Positions 44,268 through 51,345 of a stretch of 51,736 nucleotides of DNA are shown piece by piece. The DNA is from Phycisphaerales bacterium (GTDB taxonomy: Bacteria; Planctomycetota; Phycisphaerae; Tepidisphaerales; Tepidisphaeraceae), in assembly GCA_020847545.1 (NCBI GenBank), contig JADLBV010000078.1, forward strand, positions 1-51,736, given 5' to 3'. Under the pieces are notes generated by a model. The model searched no databases and was not told the DNA's origin. It saw only the letters and a list, made by a program, of their open reading frames with translations. Numbering within the stretch: the first letter of the stretch is position 1; each line of letters starts with the position of its first letter. The translations under genes were made by a program, and so were the position numbers.

Positions 44268-46631
44268 ATGACAATGCAAACTCCATTAACAATTGTAATG
44301 GTCTGGGGGATGCTCTGTGCATGGGCGCAATTCAGCAGGGCCGAGCAGCCATCGGCCGATGTGCCTTCCCGCAAGACAGTCGCGATTTTTGCGGATGGCC
44401 GACCGCGAATCTATCTGGACAAAGCGGGATCGGACTGGCAAAAGCTGGCCGGTGTCACCTCACCCTTGCAATCGATTGGGCTTCCCCTTGAGGATTTGCC
44501 GCGATGTTTTGAATTGTTGACCGGACAGGCATTGCCAACCGAAGCGGGTGAGGGGCGCATTCCACTGCGATTAAAGCTGCTGGAGGGGTCAAAGGAACTG
44601 GGTCACCAGGGATATCTGATCGAGGTGAGCGACAAGGAGATTGTCTTGGCCGCCCCACACCCGATGGGTGTCTTCAACGCCATTTATGATGTGCTGGATC
44701 GTTGGGGATGCCATTGGATCATGCCGGGCATGGAAGGGGAGATCATCAACAAAACCAACCTCCTCGATTTACCGGCGGGAACGATCACATGGAACAACAG
44801 TTTTGACGGCCGTTACGAGGCGAATGTTGACAACGAGTTCAATCTCTGGCGGGCGCGCAACCGAATGGGATGGACCGAATGGAACGGCGTCCAGCACGGA
44901 TTTCAGATCGTGTATCTGCCGCCGGACGGGAATTTCAAGGAACATCCCGATTGGTATGCCCAGATCGCCGGACATCGCGTGCCGGTGCAACTGGAAACCG
45001 CAAATCCGCAGGTGGTCAACCAGATTTGCCATGTCGCCGATCGGCTTCTGAAGGAACCCTTACGAATGGCGTTTCCGGTTGAATGGGATGACAACCCGCA
45101 GATGTCCACCAGCCCCGAAAGCCTGGCGCTGGATCCGCCCAACAATCCAACCTTCATGGGATTGCCATCCATGACCGACCGGACAGTTATTTTGGCCAAC
45201 GCGGTGGCCGAACACATCGAGAAAAATTTTCCCGACAAATACGTCGGTTTTTACGCCTATACGCACCACACCCTGCCGCCGGTGGCGGTCAAGCCACACA
45301 GGAATATTCTGCTGGGACTGACGCGCTGCGGTTTCAGCCTGATCCATTATCTCCCGACCCAAAAGGACCCAACCTCCATCGCGTGGTGGAAATTACTGGA
45401 GGATTGGCGGAAGTTGGGTGTGACGATCTTCTCATATGAATATGATCCGCTTCCCTGGAGCGCGGGGATGTTGACGCCGGTTCATCTGGAACGTCCGCGC
45501 ATGCTCAGGAAGCTGTGGGAGGAGGGAGTCAAGGGAAGTTATACGGACCGGGGAGGGCGAAACGATGCGGCCAATTTCGTGACCTGTTACATCGAAATGC
45601 GCATCAAGGCCGATCCGAGACGGGAGCCGGAAGCGGAACTGGCCAGCCTGTGCCGAATCTTTTTCGGCCCCGCCGCCGATGCGATGAACCAGTATTACCT
45701 GGCGCTGGATGAAGTGACGCGGACAAATTTTCCCGATCACAACTTCACGAATTTCGGCCTGTTCAGTTTCGGTGACATCTATACCCCTGCCATCATCGCC
45801 AAAGCCAGGGTTCAATTACAAAAAGCCGTTACGGCCGCCGAAGGCGATCCGACCATCTCCCGGCGAGTGGAGATGGTGCGATGCCAGTTTGATTACATGG
45901 AACAATTCCTTCTGGGATGGTGGGCGGCCAAAGCAAAAAACAAGACCGGGGCACTGGAGCATTTTGACCATGCGATGAAATTGATCGATCCCCTGGCCGC
46001 GATGAACCACAAATACATCGACGCCAAGGCCGCCCATGACCAGTTGTATGCCGCCCGTGGGAATGTGATGACCCAATATTTTCCCGAATGGATCAATCTC
46101 CAGCGTCAATGGAGTCTGCTGGGGCCACTGCCCAATCGATACGCTGAAATGGACTTTTACGAGGAGATGTTTCCGCAGGCCATTTTTGATGGCAACGTGA
46201 AACCCGGCCAGCCAGCCAGGTTGAAAAATGGAACCCCGCTGCAATGGAGAACTTACAACAGCCCGGAAGGGATGATGGATTTTTCGCAGGCGTTTGGACG
46301 ACACACATCCGATCAACCCGTGCGGGCGGCATACGCGGGAATCCGGTTGGATTCGCCGCGTGCGCAGTCGATCATGATCCGCATGGACAGTTTTCATCCT
46401 CATCGATTATATCTGAACGAAAAGGAAATTTTTCACCGTGGCAACTGGAATTCCCCCTGCCCCGACCGCGAGGTGGTGAAGGTGGACCTGCCCGCGGGCA
46501 CAAGTTCGCTGATATTAATAAGCTCGCAGGTGTCGGCGGACGATCCCTCATCCCGATGGGGATTCTGGCTGCGCATCACGGATGATAAATACGAACCGAT
46601 CAAAGACCTGCGCATCGGCCCGTTGCAATAG
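44268..46631 (+). CDS. Secreted DUF4838 glycan-active protein (copy 2)
   Basis: A 787-residue exported paralogue of the 38854 gene, with signal peptide (TIVMVWGMLCAWAQFSRA). Conserved blocks: GYLIEVSDKEIVLAAP, WGCHWIMPGMEGEI, PESLALDPPNNPTFMG, FYAYTHHTLPPVAVKP, FSYEYDPLPW, and a C-terminal beta domain ending in SSRWGFWLRITDD. The likely catalytic region VEWDDNPQMSTS matches VDWDDNIDYSVS of copy 1. Roughly half the residues look identical between the copies across the alignable core. Third gene of cassette 2. No clear ribosome binding site precedes the ATG. Confidence 0.85.
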   Translation: MTMQTPLTIVMVWGMLCAWAQFSRAEQPSADVPSRKTVAIFADGRPRIYLDKAGSDWQKLAGVTSPLQSIGLPLEDLPRCFELLTGQALPTEAGEGRIPLRLKLLEGSKELGHQGYLIEVSDKEIVLAAPHPMGVFNAIYDVLDRWGCHWIMPGMEGEIINKTNLLDLPAGTITWNNSFDGRYEANVDNEFNLWRARNRMGWTEWNGVQHGFQIVYLPPDGNFKEHPDWYAQIAGHRVPVQLETANPQVVNQICHVADRLLKEPLRMAFPVEWDDNPQMSTSPESLALDPPNNPTFMGLPSMTDRTVILANAVAEHIEKNFPDKYVGFYAYTHHTLPPVAVKPHRNILLGLTRCGFSLIHYLPTQKDPTSIAWWKLLEDWRKLGVTIFSYEYDPLPWSAGMLTPVHLERPRMLRKLWEEGVKGSYTDRGGRNDAANFVTCYIEMRIKADPRREPEAELASLCRIFFGPAADAMNQYYLALDEVTRTNFPDHNFTNFGLFSFGDIYTPAIIAKARVQLQKAVTAAEGDPTISRRVEMVRCQFDYMEQFLLGWWAAKAKNKTGALEHFDHAMKLIDPLAAMNHKYIDAKAAHDQLYAARGNVMTQYFPEWINLQRQWSLLGPLPNRYAEMDFYEEMFPQAIFDGNVKPGQPARLKNGTPLQWRTYNSPEGMMDFSQAFGRHTSDQPVRAAYAGIRLDSPRAQSIMIRMDSFHPHRLYLNEKEIFHRGNWNSPCPDREVVKVDLPAGTSSLILISSQVSADDPSSRWGFWLRITDDKYEPIKDLRIGPLQ

Positions 46632-46640
46632 GAATCCAAC

Positions 46641-47363
46641 CTACCAGAAATACCACTGGTCCTGATTCAATATGTAGTGCGATCCCAGCACATACGCCCC
46701 CAGCAGGAAATTGGTCACACCATGGGCGATGATGCACGCGCCGAGGCTGCGCGTGTACACCAGCAGCCCGCCGATCATCAATGCCCAGACAATCGCCGTC
46801 ATCCATTGGATGTGGACGCATGAAAAAATCAGCGACACCAGAAAAAAGGATGTGGGATCCCATTCGCCCACATCGGCCAGTTTGAAATCATTGGGAGCGG
46901 CGATGGTTCTCCATGCGAAGTCGCGCCAGAACAGCTCCTCCATCACCGGCACCAGCAGCGTCGCCCCGCCCCAGCGAACCGCGTAAAAGAGCCACAACAT
47001 CGGCCCCGACATCGCCGTCGTCGGGTTATACGGCTCGGCCGACAATCTCGGATAATTGGGCCACCAATGGAGCAACAATTTTTCCATCCCCACCCACTGC
47101 ACGATCCCCAGCACCCCCACCACCACGCCCAACTGCCAGTGTGTCCAGCGAATTTTCGTGAAATGCCGCCACAACACCACCAGCAACACCGCCACGATCA
47201 GCGTCTTGGCGATGTAACTGGCCGCGAACAACCCCGGCCATTGCACCCCCACCTGCGTCAACGCCAAAAACACCCCCATCGGCAACACATACGCCACATC
47301 ATCGCGAATGCGAGACGGCCGGGGCGGGGCATTAACCGAAGGTGGTGATGATGAAGCACTCAT
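46641..47363 (-). CDS. CAAX-protease-related membrane protein, PEP-CTERM associated type
   Basis: A 240-residue polytopic membrane protein of the CPBP (CAAX protease / bacteriocin-processing) family. Active-site motifs are EELFWRDFAWR (Glu142, Glu143, Arg147), FSCVHIQW (His184) and HGVTN (His214). Its form, with WPNYPRLSAEPYNP before the first motif, matches the CAAX-protease-related proteins recorded as companions of exosortase/PEP-CTERM systems. It directly follows the two PEP-CTERM cassettes on the opposite strand (9-base gap). It may process or remove exported tails, though this is inference. The ATG at 47363 has AAGGA upstream; a TTG 14 codons earlier is possible. Confidence 0.82.
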   Translation of the reverse strand: MSASSSPPSVNAPPRPSRIRDDVAYVLPMGVFLALTQVGVQWPGLFAASYIAKTLIVAVLLVVLWRHFTKIRWTHWQLGVVVGVLGIVQWVGMEKLLLHWWPNYPRLSAEPYNPTTAMSGPMLWLFYAVRWGGATLLVPVMEELFWRDFAWRTIAAPNDFKLADVGEWDPTSFFLVSLIFSCVHIQWMTAIVWALMIGGLLVYTRSLGACIIAHGVTNFLLGAYVLGSHYILNQDQWYFW

Positions 47364-47464
47364 GCCCGATTTTTCCTTGATTGGAGACAACAAACCATTG
47401 TTCAAACCATCGGCCAGAGGGCAAGTATCGGTAAAATATCAATACAGAAGACCATTGTTTGGTT

Positions 47465-47490
47465 CCCTCTCCCTGAATACAGGGAGAGGG
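47465..47490. repeat. Palindromic repeat, single copy
   Basis: CCCTCTCCCTG-AATA-CAGGGAGAGGG, a perfect 11-bp stem. Same family as the pair at 50638-50734. It sits just upstream of the leuA promoter and could also end transcripts coming from the left. Confidence 0.7.
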
Positions 47491-47513
47491 CGTTAGAAAT
47501 TTCGCCTCAATGC

Positions 47514-47543
47514 TTGACAAACCAACCCGCCCTGTCGTAAAAG
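47514..47543 (+). promoter_or_regulatory. Promoter of leuA leader
   Basis: TTGACA (47514-47519) with TAAAAG (47538-47543) at 18 bases. The start point would fall at about 47550, next to the ATG of the leader peptide, so the message may be leaderless. The -10 box matches consensus at four of six positions. Confidence 0.5.
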
Positions 47544-47550
47544 ATCATCC

Positions 47551-47628
47551 ATGCGAGCGGATCGCCTGCGAGTTGCGCCCCTTACCCTGGCCCTTGGCGG
47601 CCTTCTTTTGTTGCGCGCAAGATCGTAG
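47551..47628 (+). CDS. leuL: leuA leader peptide, leucine-rich
   Basis: A 25-codon frame, starting MRADRLRVAPLTLALGG, then four consecutive leucines (CTT CTT TTG TTG at 47602-47613), then five residues and TAG. Eight of 25 residues are leucine. Nothing else fits this spot, and a leucine-rich short frame in front of a leucine-biosynthesis gene and a terminator is the classical leader-peptide layout. It is too short for homology. No strong Shine-Dalgarno sequence precedes it; translation may begin at the 5' end of the RNA. Confidence 0.7.
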   Translation: MRADRLRVAPLTLALGGLLLLRARS

Positions 47629-47695
47629 GGAACTGTCTTCAGACACTGATTTTGAAACGGCCCTGCGATTGAAATCGCGGGGTTTTTTTGTTTTT
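47622..47695 (+). promoter_or_regulatory. leuA attenuator: antiterminator strand and terminator
   Basis: Terminator: arms CCCTGCGAT (47661-47669) and ATCGCGGGG (47674-47682) pair over 9 bp around TGAA, followed by seven T, G and five T. Antiterminator: ATCGTAGGG (47622-47630), spanning the leader stop codon, can pair with the same left arm over 9 bp (one G-U). A ribosome stalled at the leucine run leaves 47622-47630 free and termination is prevented; a ribosome reaching the stop covers it and the terminator forms. A weaker alternative partner CCTTAC (47580-47585) could pair with GTAGGG. Confidence 0.72.
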
Positions 47696-47719
47696 ATGAC
47701 TTCACCAGCGGAGTAGATC

Positions 47720-49270
47720 ATGGAAAGCGTACGCATCTTCGACACCACCTTACGCGATGGCGAACAATCCCCCGGCGCCACGCTGACATTGCCCGAAAAA
47801 GTCGAGGTCGCCCGCCAGCTCGAGCTGCTGGGGGTCGATATCATCGAGGCCGGCTTCCCCGTCTCCTCCACCGGCGACTTTGAATCCGTCAAGGCGATCT
47901 CATCGCAGATCACCGCCAGCACCATCTGCGGGCTGGCCCGGTGCATCCCGCTGGACATCGAACGCGCCGGCAAGGCCGTCCAGCACGCCAAAAAATCGCG
48001 CATCCATATCTTTTGCGCCACCAGCAAGATTCACCGTGAACACAAGCTGCGCAAAGGCAAGGAGGACATCATCAAACTGGCCGTGGATTCGATCCACCAG
48101 GCGCTGCAATACACCCCTGATGTCGAATTTTCCCCAGAGGATGCCAGCCGCACCGAGCTGGATTTTCTGGAGGAGATCACCCACGCCGCCATCGAGGCCG
48201 GCGCCACCACCATCAACCTGCCCGACACGGTCGGCTATGCCACACCCAAGGGATACGGCGGCATCTTCTCCCACATGATCCGCAAACTGCCGATTATCCG
48301 CGAGAAAAACATCATCCTCTCATCGCATTGCCACGACGACCTGGGCATGGCGGTGGCCAATTCGCTGGCGGCCATCGAAAACGGCGCCCGACAGGTAGAA
48401 TGCACCATCAACGGCATCGGCGAACGCGCCGGCAACGCCGCCCTGGAAGAGATCGTCATGGCCCTGCGCACGCGAAGCGATTTTTATCAGGTCACCACCC
48501 GCATCGACGCGACCAAGATTTATCCCACCAGCCGGATGGTCTCCAGTTTGACCGGACTGGTCGTGCAGCGAAACAAGGCGATCATCGGCGAAAACGCCTT
48601 CGCCCACGAGTCGGGCATCCATCAGGATGGCATCTTAAAATTCCGCGAAACCTACGAGATCATGGACCCGGCCCATGTTGGCATCCCCAAATCCTCGCTG
48701 GTGCTGGGCAAACATTCCGGCCGACACGCCTTCCGCGACCGCGTGGTGCAACTGGGGTATACGCTGACCGATGAACAACTGGAATCGGCCTTCACCCGTT
48801 TCAAAACACTGGCCGACAAGAAAAAAGAGGTCTTCGACGAGGACATCGAGGCGCTGGTCGATGACCAGTTGGAACGTAACCATTCCCTGTGGAAACTGAC
48901 GTCGTTGCAGGTCGTCGCCGGAACCAACGCCATCCCCACCGCCACCGTCACGCTGACCGACAGCAACGGCCAGCAGATTCAGGATGCCTCCGTGGGAGAT
49001 GGTCCGGTCGATGCGATTTATTCGGCCATCCAACGCCTGACCGGCGTGAAGGTCAACCTGACCGACTACCGCATCCGCGCCGTCTCCCGCGGCAAGGATG
49101 CACAAGGTGAGGTGCAGATCGAACTGGAACATTCCGGCCGAAAAATCCACGGCCGGGGATTGAGTACCGACATTCTCGAAGCCAGCGCCCTGGCCTATCT
49201 GGCGGCCGTCAACCGCCTGCGAAATCTGGCCGACCGTGAACAATTGACGCTCTCTGAAGCGAATGTCTAA
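47720..49270 (+). CDS. leuA: 2-isopropylmalate synthase
   Basis: A 516-residue LeuA, condensing acetyl-CoA with 2-ketoisovalerate in the first committed step of leucine biosynthesis. The HMGL-like barrel has FDTTLRDGEQSPGATLTL (substrate/metal), HCHDDLGMAVANSLAA (metal His pair), GIGERAGNAALEEIV, and the C-terminal regulatory LeuA dimer domain from about residue 380 that gives leucine feedback inhibition. Length fits the bacterial type. It has a dedicated attenuated leader and terminator, and no other leu gene is next to it, so it seems to be transcribed alone. Confidence 0.97.
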   Translation: MESVRIFDTTLRDGEQSPGATLTLPEKVEVARQLELLGVDIIEAGFPVSSTGDFESVKAISSQITASTICGLARCIPLDIERAGKAVQHAKKSRIHIFCATSKIHREHKLRKGKEDIIKLAVDSIHQALQYTPDVEFSPEDASRTELDFLEEITHAAIEAGATTINLPDTVGYATPKGYGGIFSHMIRKLPIIREKNIILSSHCHDDLGMAVANSLAAIENGARQVECTINGIGERAGNAALEEIVMALRTRSDFYQVTTRIDATKIYPTSRMVSSLTGLVVQRNKAIIGENAFAHESGIHQDGILKFRETYEIMDPAHVGIPKSSLVLGKHSGRHAFRDRVVQLGYTLTDEQLESAFTRFKTLADKKKEVFDEDIEALVDDQLERNHSLWKLTSLQVVAGTNAIPTATVTLTDSNGQQIQDASVGDGPVDAIYSAIQRLTGVKVNLTDYRIRAVSRGKDAQGEVQIELEHSGRKIHGRGLSTDILEASALAYLAAVNRLRNLADREQLTLSEANV

Positions 49271-49280
49271 CCAACAATCG

Positions 49281-49313
49281 GAGGGCGGCCACCCCGCGCC
49301 GCCCTCTCTTTTT
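49281..49313 (+). terminator. Intrinsic terminator of leuA
   Basis: A perfect 9-bp stem (GAGGGCGGC / GCCGCCCTC) with an 8-base loop is followed by TCTTTTT. It begins 11 bases after the leuA stop. Confidence 0.88.
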
Positions 49314-49394
49314 CGATTCATCCTGTCGATACACGCCCCCATTTTGGATTGCGCCCCCAACTGTGATACGCTTTTGATCGACAGGAGCCACACC

Positions 49395-50624
49395 ATGATC
49401 CACCCCCGTAATTTGTTCTTATCCTTTTTACTCGCACTTGGCCTGCTGGCGGGTTGCCAACGCTGCGGCCAGATCGTCTGGACCGCCGACGGCGCCCGCG
49501 CTGCATGGTATTCCGGCGAGCCGGCCAATTCAGCGGCCGTGATCGATGACAAAGGGAACATTCTGGCCGAACTCGGCCCCTCCATGGGAGGTTTCGCATG
49601 GTCCGCCGATGGCCAACGTCTCTTTTTCACCTCATTGGAACCCTCCCCACCCACCCCCATCGACTCGGCCATGTCGGATGTCGATCCACCCGCCACCCAA
49701 CCCACCACCGATACTCAAGATGAATCCAAAGACCCCAAAGGAACCACCGTCGCCCAATTTGCCGACGGCCATCATCAGCCCCTCTTTTTCCTCCCGAATC
49801 TGAAAATCGTCTACCTGATGCTCTCTCCCGACCAAAACTGGCTGGCAGCCATCGCCTATCGCGATGACAAATCCGCCGATGAGCGTTGCGAGCTTTATGC
49901 GTATTCTTTATGTGCCAATCGTCTCTACCTGATCTCCAATCAATGCGCCTTCGCCGCCTGTTTCAATACCGCCAATCATCTGATCTATGTCCAGCCCGAT
50001 TACGATCATGGCCACCCCCTGCCAAAGGGCCAGGTGGTCGAAGTCGCCCTGCAGGACAACCCCGCATCCCCACCCCAACGCAATCCGCTCCTCGATGTTC
50101 TCTGGTCCGACACCCTGTGGATTCAGCCCCTTGGCGAAGACCTGCTGTTGACCACCCGCAAGGCCGTCTACCCCGCGACCACCCAACCTGCAACCGGCAC
50201 CCTTTTCCTCTTCTCCCCGCGCAACGGCGCACTGGTTCCACTGGCCGAAAATGTCGGCCCCATCTTCATGCCCAGTCCCGATGGAAAATTCATCCTCTTC
50301 CAACAGAACACCTCCGATGGCACAACACTCTCGGTGATGAACGCCAATGGATCCAACCCCCAGTCCCTCCGCAAACTCCCCTCCAATCTGCCGATGTATC
50401 CCAACTGGCGAACCAGCGCCCAGATCACCTACGCCGCACCTTTTGATGAGCAATCTCCCTCAACCCAGGGGCGCACCCCCACACAAGTCGTTCAATACAA
50501 ATTGCTCGATGGCCGACTCGAACCCTCGGCCACCCTCAGCACCCACTGGCCGCAATCCCTCAAACCCAATTATCGCACCGAGGATTTCACCACCACCCGC
50601 CCGGCCGCATCCACACAACCCTGA
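49395..50624 (+). CDS. Putative lipoprotein with TolB-like propeller repeats
   Basis: A 409-residue protein with a lipoprotein signal peptide ending LLAGC (Cys at about residue 21). The mature part has repeated short blocks such as VWTADGARAAWYSG, AWSADGQRLFFTS, LSPDQNWLAAIAY and PSPDGKFILFQQN, the pattern of WD40-like/TolB-type beta-propellers, with a Pro/Thr-rich low-complexity insert near residues 85-115. Probably faces the periplasm. Function unknown. The ATG at 49395 is preceded by AGGAG; the open frame further upstream includes the leuA terminator and is not used. Confidence 0.75.
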   Translation: MIHPRNLFLSFLLALGLLAGCQRCGQIVWTADGARAAWYSGEPANSAAVIDDKGNILAELGPSMGGFAWSADGQRLFFTSLEPSPPTPIDSAMSDVDPPATQPTTDTQDESKDPKGTTVAQFADGHHQPLFFLPNLKIVYLMLSPDQNWLAAIAYRDDKSADERCELYAYSLCANRLYLISNQCAFAACFNTANHLIYVQPDYDHGHPLPKGQVVEVALQDNPASPPQRNPLLDVLWSDTLWIQPLGEDLLLTTRKAVYPATTQPATGTLFLFSPRNGALVPLAENVGPIFMPSPDGKFILFQQNTSDGTTLSVMNANGSNPQSLRKLPSNLPMYPNWRTSAQITYAAPFDEQSPSTQGRTPTQVVQYKLLDGRLEPSATLSTHWPQSLKPNYRTEDFTTTRPAASTQP

Positions 50625-50637
50625 ATTGGCCTTAACT

Positions 50638-50734
50638 CCCTCTCCCTGTACTCAGGGAGAGGGCTGGGGAGAGGGTTCCCAGCTTCGGGTAATATACCCT
50701 CTCCCCCACCCTCTCCCTGAGTACAGGGAGAGGG
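50638..50734. repeat. Paired palindromic repeats (REP/BIME-like)
   Basis: Two 11-bp stems CCCTCTCCCTG / CAGGGAGAGGG at 50638-50663 (loop TACT) and 50709-50734 (loop AGTA). The first is followed by CTGGGGAGAGGG, and the second is preceded by its inverse (CCCTCTCCCC), so the pair is head-to-head. The same layout as 355-458 but with one different stem pair, maintained by matching changes on both arms. Also likely to serve as the end signal of the lipoprotein gene. Confidence 0.75.
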
Positions 50735-50796
50735 AGTAATTGCGGAGACGTTCAAGATTCACACACGGCGATTTAGCTGGAAGGATTCCAACCCCC

Positions 50797-51345
50797 ATGA
50801 AAATCTACACCCGCACCGGCGACGATGGCACCACCGGTCTGATCGGCGGCCAGCGCCTCTCCAAATCAGACCCGCGCCTGGACACCTACGGCACCCTCGA
50901 TGAACTCAACGCCTCCCTCGGCCTGGCCGCCTCGCTGTTGCCCGCCAGCGCTTCCCAACTGCTCGATCCCCTCCATCAAATCCAGTCCGACCTGTTCACC
51001 CTCGGCTCGCATCTCGCCTGCGCCGACCCCAAATACGCCCAAAAACTCCCCTCATTTTCAGAAGACCGAATCACCTGGCTCGAACAACAAATCGACGCCG
51101 CCGATGCCATCTTGCCCCCCCTGCAACAATTCATCCTCCCCGGCGGCACCCCCGCCGCCTCCCATTTGCACCTGGCCCGAACCATCTGCCGTCGTGCCGA
51201 ACGCCTGTTGGCCAACTTTGCCGCCTCCCAACCCACCCCACCCCTGATTTTTCCCTATCTGAATCGCCTCTCCGACTGGCTATTCACCCAAGCCCGGCTG
51301 GTCAACCAGCTTTGCGGAGTCGCCGACATCCCCTGGCGGGCGTGA
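50797..51345 (+). CDS. Cob(I)alamin adenosyltransferase, PduO type
   Basis: A 182-residue ATP:cob(I)alamin adenosyltransferase that makes adenosylcobalamin. The N-terminal MKIYTRTGDDGTTGLIGGQR is the ATP-binding motif; TYGTLDELNASLG and the helical FILPGGTPAASHLHLARTICRRAER (quoted in parts) contain the conserved active-site Arg/Glu residues. The C-terminal NRLSDWLFTQARL ends the helical bundle. Length is typical. The ATG at 50797 matches the family start; the frame extends further upstream without support. AAGGA precedes it. No cobalamin-dependent enzyme is visible in the window. Confidence 0.95.
   Translation: MKIYTRTGDDGTTGLIGGQRLSKSDPRLDTYGTLDELNASLGLAASLLPASASQLLDPLHQIQSDLFTLGSHLACADPKYAQKLPSFSEDRITWLEQQIDAADAILPPLQQFILPGGTPAASHLHLARTICRRAERLLANFAASQPTPPLIFPYLNRLSDWLFTQARLVNQLCGVADIPWRA

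Noticed and set aside
47540-47700. T-box riboswitch controlling leuA
   Set aside because: No T-box core (TGGNACCGCG-like) or specifier-loop layout is seen, whereas a leucine-rich frame and overlapping alternative stems are.
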